Source: Stratiolaelaps scimitus | Lineage: Eukaryota; Arthropoda; Arachnida; Mesostigmata; Laelapidae | Reading direction: 5' to 3' | DNA: 64,000 nucleotides | NCBI GenBank assembly: GCA_019614645.1 | Contig: JABWDB010000007.1 | Location: 6,647,501-6,711,500 of the forward strand | In this document: piece after piece, positions 60,486-64,000 of the stretch | How positions within the stretch are numbered: the first letter of the stretch is position 1 | Layout: every line of letters begins with the position of its first letter | Made by a program: the position numbers and the translations under genes | Notes under the pieces: model-generated | What the model saw: the letters and a program-made list of their open reading frames with translations, nothing else | What the model was told of the DNA's origin: nothing | The model's database searches: none

Positions 60486-63287
60486 GTAATCATTTGAAGC
60501 AACTGTATTTGTATTTGAAATGATTAAGGCAGCCACCTCGAGCAAATCTCTTTCGGGGCTATTGATTGGTACGTTGAACGCTAATATGGGACATTGTTTG
60601 GGTTACACATATCAATGGGTTCACTCAGTCTCTACTTCTAATAAATTGGAAAATGAGCGCCTTCGTCATCTATCATGCAAAGGAGATACCTGTTGCACGA
60701 TCTAGCATGCTAGTCATGTAAGAGGCATCATATTGTTGGGCCAACGTTGAACGTGACAACTACGCGCGATTGATGACTGTACAATGATTTGCTTGACGTT
60801 TTATGCAATTTGGCTGAAGACAAACATAAATTCACTGTAAATGACCGTATTACCTAAGCAAGGGCCGACTATGCTCGACTGAGTGACCAAGTCGAAATCA
60901 TCATCGTTACTCGTGCGAAACGTTTACTCTGTCTACGGATCGTCTAAATATAGCTACGTGATAATGGTTTTTAGGAGCATCATTTGGGCAACCAATGCAT
61001 GACCGCATCCGTGAAGGCCCTATACGATTGCTACGCTTGCCGCTCGATATGCACTCATTCGAGGCTACTTAGTGAATAATTGGTATCTCAGTATGACCAT
61101 CGAGTCCGATTATACTCCACGTGCGGCAGAAGCTGCAACAGTGTTTGGCATTGGATGCCCCATGACCTATAAACAATTGCATGGTATGGAATGAGCAACC
61201 CGCGTAGAATTCGGTAACATTAAAGACGTCGATAGAAAGACGGTGATTACCGTCCGCCATCCAACATCTGTTCACTTCTCCATATGCATCTCGCGCTAGC
61301 AGAGGATCAGTGCCACACGGATTGGTATCAAATGGGACTATCATTTCCGATCATATATATTACGTCGAAGATGCAGGGCTACCATCGGCAGCAGATACAA
61401 GCAACGTATGTTACCTTTGCCGATAAGGATAGAGATCTTACTAGAACGCATGCAGTAAAAAGACCACATTCTCTGCCCTGCACGCTAGCTCATTCCATCG
61501 ACAGGCGATGGTAAATAACCGGAGAAGAACATATATATAGTGCATATGCGGGCTTGCAAACTTGTATAGTTATCAACTGCGGGTATCCCTTTCTTGTTGC
61601 CGCGAAGAGAGAGGCGACCCTCTTGGTGAACCCGCTGAGGACTCGCTTTCAGCCCAGGGAGGGACTTGTGCCAGTGTAATCTGTCTTCATGCGAGACACC
61701 TTTCAAACTTCGACGTCGTGCGTTGAGTTCTGTCGTATCACATTGCACACGTACACGAATACTAATACATAGGTGATACATAGGCGCACCTGCTCAAGAA
61801 CGTGAAGGTACTATACTCAGTGTGATAGCACATGTGGCAGCTGCGAGGGCGCTCGTACACACTTTTTTTTTATGACGGAGAATGCTCATGCAGACCAGGC
61901 TTCACGACTAAGGTATTTGCCATGGTACTGTGGGACTCTTGCCTGATGGGATGGCAGACCTACCCACTAAACTCACGCCCCACTTAAGCTTCACTCTGGG
62001 ATGGTCCGGATCTTCAGTAAACAGTACTACGGACCAACGGAGAGTGGCAGGCGCCTACCGGAGCTCGTACATACTTGAAACTATATATATATATGCTTAC
62101 TACTACTTATTTGGTCTAACCAGCATCTGTTTGCTACGGCTAAGTTGACCTCTGCCGTTGATAGTCTCATACTAAATACAAGTAAATATTATAGACGGTA
62201 GAGTAGCATCGACGTTTAGAGCAGTCGGGAGTGCCTCAAAAGTATCTACTATGGTTGTAGCAGTAGAAGTTGTATTAGTCGTGGTGGTAGTTAGAGAACG
62301 GACGCACTTTTCCAGCAGAGATCGGACGAGGGGAGATATGGGCACAGCTCTGTCTGTAATGCAAAATGCATCTCATACGTTAGCCTTCAGACATGTCCAC
62401 ATGGGCGCCGAGGTTCGTGTGATGACCAAGGCCATCGTCCACGACCTGAAGCGGTTGCACGCCTGGCCTGGCAAGGCTGCGCTCTGGGCACATTGTGTGC
62501 GACTCGCATTTCAAACTTAAACAACAACGGTTGAGTTTGCTTCGGACTTCCTTCCGGTGCTGTGGCCGGTAAGGGCATCGTTATGCTACAGTTATGGCAC
62601 TGTTGGTCCGCTCATGGTGGTACGCGCCGCCCAGCATCAGCCGGCAATATGTACGTGCTATAAGAAAAGCTGATATAGACACGCATACACACACACACAC
62701 ATACATATAATAGTATATAGGAACAACTACTCGCATAGGGAAATGCTGCTGCTCACCGCTCTCTCCAGAGGCGGTGGTGGCGGCGAACGAGGGTATCTGC
62801 TATCTTGAAAGGCAGACCATAGGCTTGAAGTGATATAACATACTCGGCGTGCGAGCAAGGTCGACGGAGCTTGGCGGGAAGCGATAGGGATGGCCTCATT
62901 GTCTCGCATTGTTCCCACAGAAGAAATAAGCAAAGAATCGTCTCAGAAAAAGATTTTGGTGCTAACATTTTGGACAGTGCGTCGGCTGTTTCTGATAGGG
63001 AACGTTCTCCAACGGCGCAGCGACTTTCGGCCCATACCGTCACATGCAATGGCTGCGACTCGTCTCAAACGTACGGGTCGAACGTTGTTACCGATTGCGC
63101 CAGGCGACGCCGAACAGGCGGTACTAATGAAATAGTAATGTTCCGTTTAACCGAAAAACTAACCGTAAAGCCGAGATTAATATGACAATTTCCACTAGTT
63201 CCTGGATCAGTCAAATTCTTGACATGAGGGTCAGTTCGGCCATTGTTGCGATTTACCATCGGCTCTGCAGGTAAATCCTTGACAGTA

Positions 63288-63307
63288 CATATATATATAT
63301 ATATATC
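63288..63307. repeat. (AT)n microsatellite
   Basis: An AT run of about 20 bp. Confidence 0.88.
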
Positions 63308-64000
63308 CATATCTAGCTGTATCCGCACTTGCCACTGGTCCGTGCTGAGGGAGATTATTGCGTACGAGCGTTCATATTTGGTCCAAACGTGCTGCGTACA
63401 AATCGCTTGGTATGCTGGCAACATATGTACATGTATACTTAACTGTCGTGAATAATTGCACTGCACATATGCATTTATTATATTTAATACTGACAGCATC
63501 CACCTGACGGCGCTGTTTGAGTGTCCCACTGGGTCCAAAGTAACGTCACTGTCACCCCCTCGAGTAAATTGATTATCACCGAAGGACAACATTTCACAAC
63601 ATTCATTTAATTGAAAAAAACACAGTTGGCGGGAACCCTTTCTGGCTATACGCCTCTATTTATCTGACGGATAATAGACGTGTCGTTGTTTCCTCATGTA
63701 ATAAACATATTGTGATATGCTCTGATTAAATTGTTATATATATGATATCTTTAAGATATTACAATAAAATATTTGGTGACTTTTTATATCTCATTATTAC
63801 ATCACCGTTTCTATAATATAAAAGTGTATGCTGAAACTGAATTGTAGATTTTTAGGTGGGACGAAGAAAAAAAAATATATATATATACATGTCCATATGT
63901 CTAGCACCCATCTAATTTAACGTAAGAGTCTGTACTATTATAGAAACTGTTCGATACGTGTCTGGCACCAAAGCTATGACTAACACGACGATCGGATGAA

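Larger units (their letters stand above)
57541..64000. other. Right end of window; no gene assigned
   Basis: Mixed sequence with (AAT)n at 59774-59793, (TA)n at 60464-60485 and 63288-63307, and (CA)n near 62688-62702. A GC-richer patch at 58.93-59.50 kb carries a 167-codon plus frame, not recognised. A 40-bp splice-bounded segment at 62757-62796 (minus) could be an upstream exon of the CUB/lectin gene (see findings). Confidence 0.45.

Noticed and set aside
1..64000. CRISPR array, operons, phage or bacterial genes
   Set aside because: No regularly spaced repeats, no dense collinear ORFs; exon-intron structure and mariner/LINE relics indicate an animal nuclear genome.

Overview
The window looks like nuclear DNA of an arthropod-type animal. 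It has AT-rich stretches with many (TA)n, (AAT)n, (CA)n and (CT)n microsatellites, short exons with canonical GT/AG junctions separated by introns of 0.3 to 18 kb, and decayed mariner and LINE copies. I saw no operon structure, ribosome-binding sites or dense ORFs. A mite or tick fits the mix of moderate GC, long introns and mariner relics, but that is inference and I cannot name the species.

The main content is one partial gene on the minus strand, from about 54.3 kb down to 5.5 kb. I assembled ten internal exons: 54197-54261, 49226-49350, 38755-38928, 38048-38304, 33112-33196, 32538-32814, 14225-14366, 13564-13674, 9298-9420 and 5491-5591. Every junction keeps the reading frame, giving 1460 coding bases and about 486 residues. 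In order, the protein has a divergent CUB-like region, a clear CUB domain with its four cysteines and an acidic insertion, a cysteine-containing linker, and the first two thirds of a C-type lectin domain (WIG and WPDGT motifs). It is probably a secreted or surface adhesion/recognition protein. The signal peptide (5' end) and the end of the lectin fold (3' end) were not found with confidence and may lie outside the window.

Other contents, left to right: a decayed LINE reverse transcriptase (about 1.94-3.24 kb, minus); a GCN/CAG-repeat GC-rich block (9.87-10.40 kb); an 18-kb intron (14.4-32.5 kb) with GC-rich islands near 16.6, 19-20, 26-27.5 and 31 kb and a possible plus-strand exon at 30.7 kb; a mariner-like N-terminal fragment (46.3 kb, plus); a tRNA-like/SINE-like stretch and a small poly-A insertion with a 14-bp target duplication (49.5-49.7 kb); a GC-rich island with a 300-codon antisense ORF (52.8-53.7 kb); and a dead mariner transposase (56.75-57.54 kb, minus). 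The remainder appears to be intron or intergenic sequence in which I recognise no gene.
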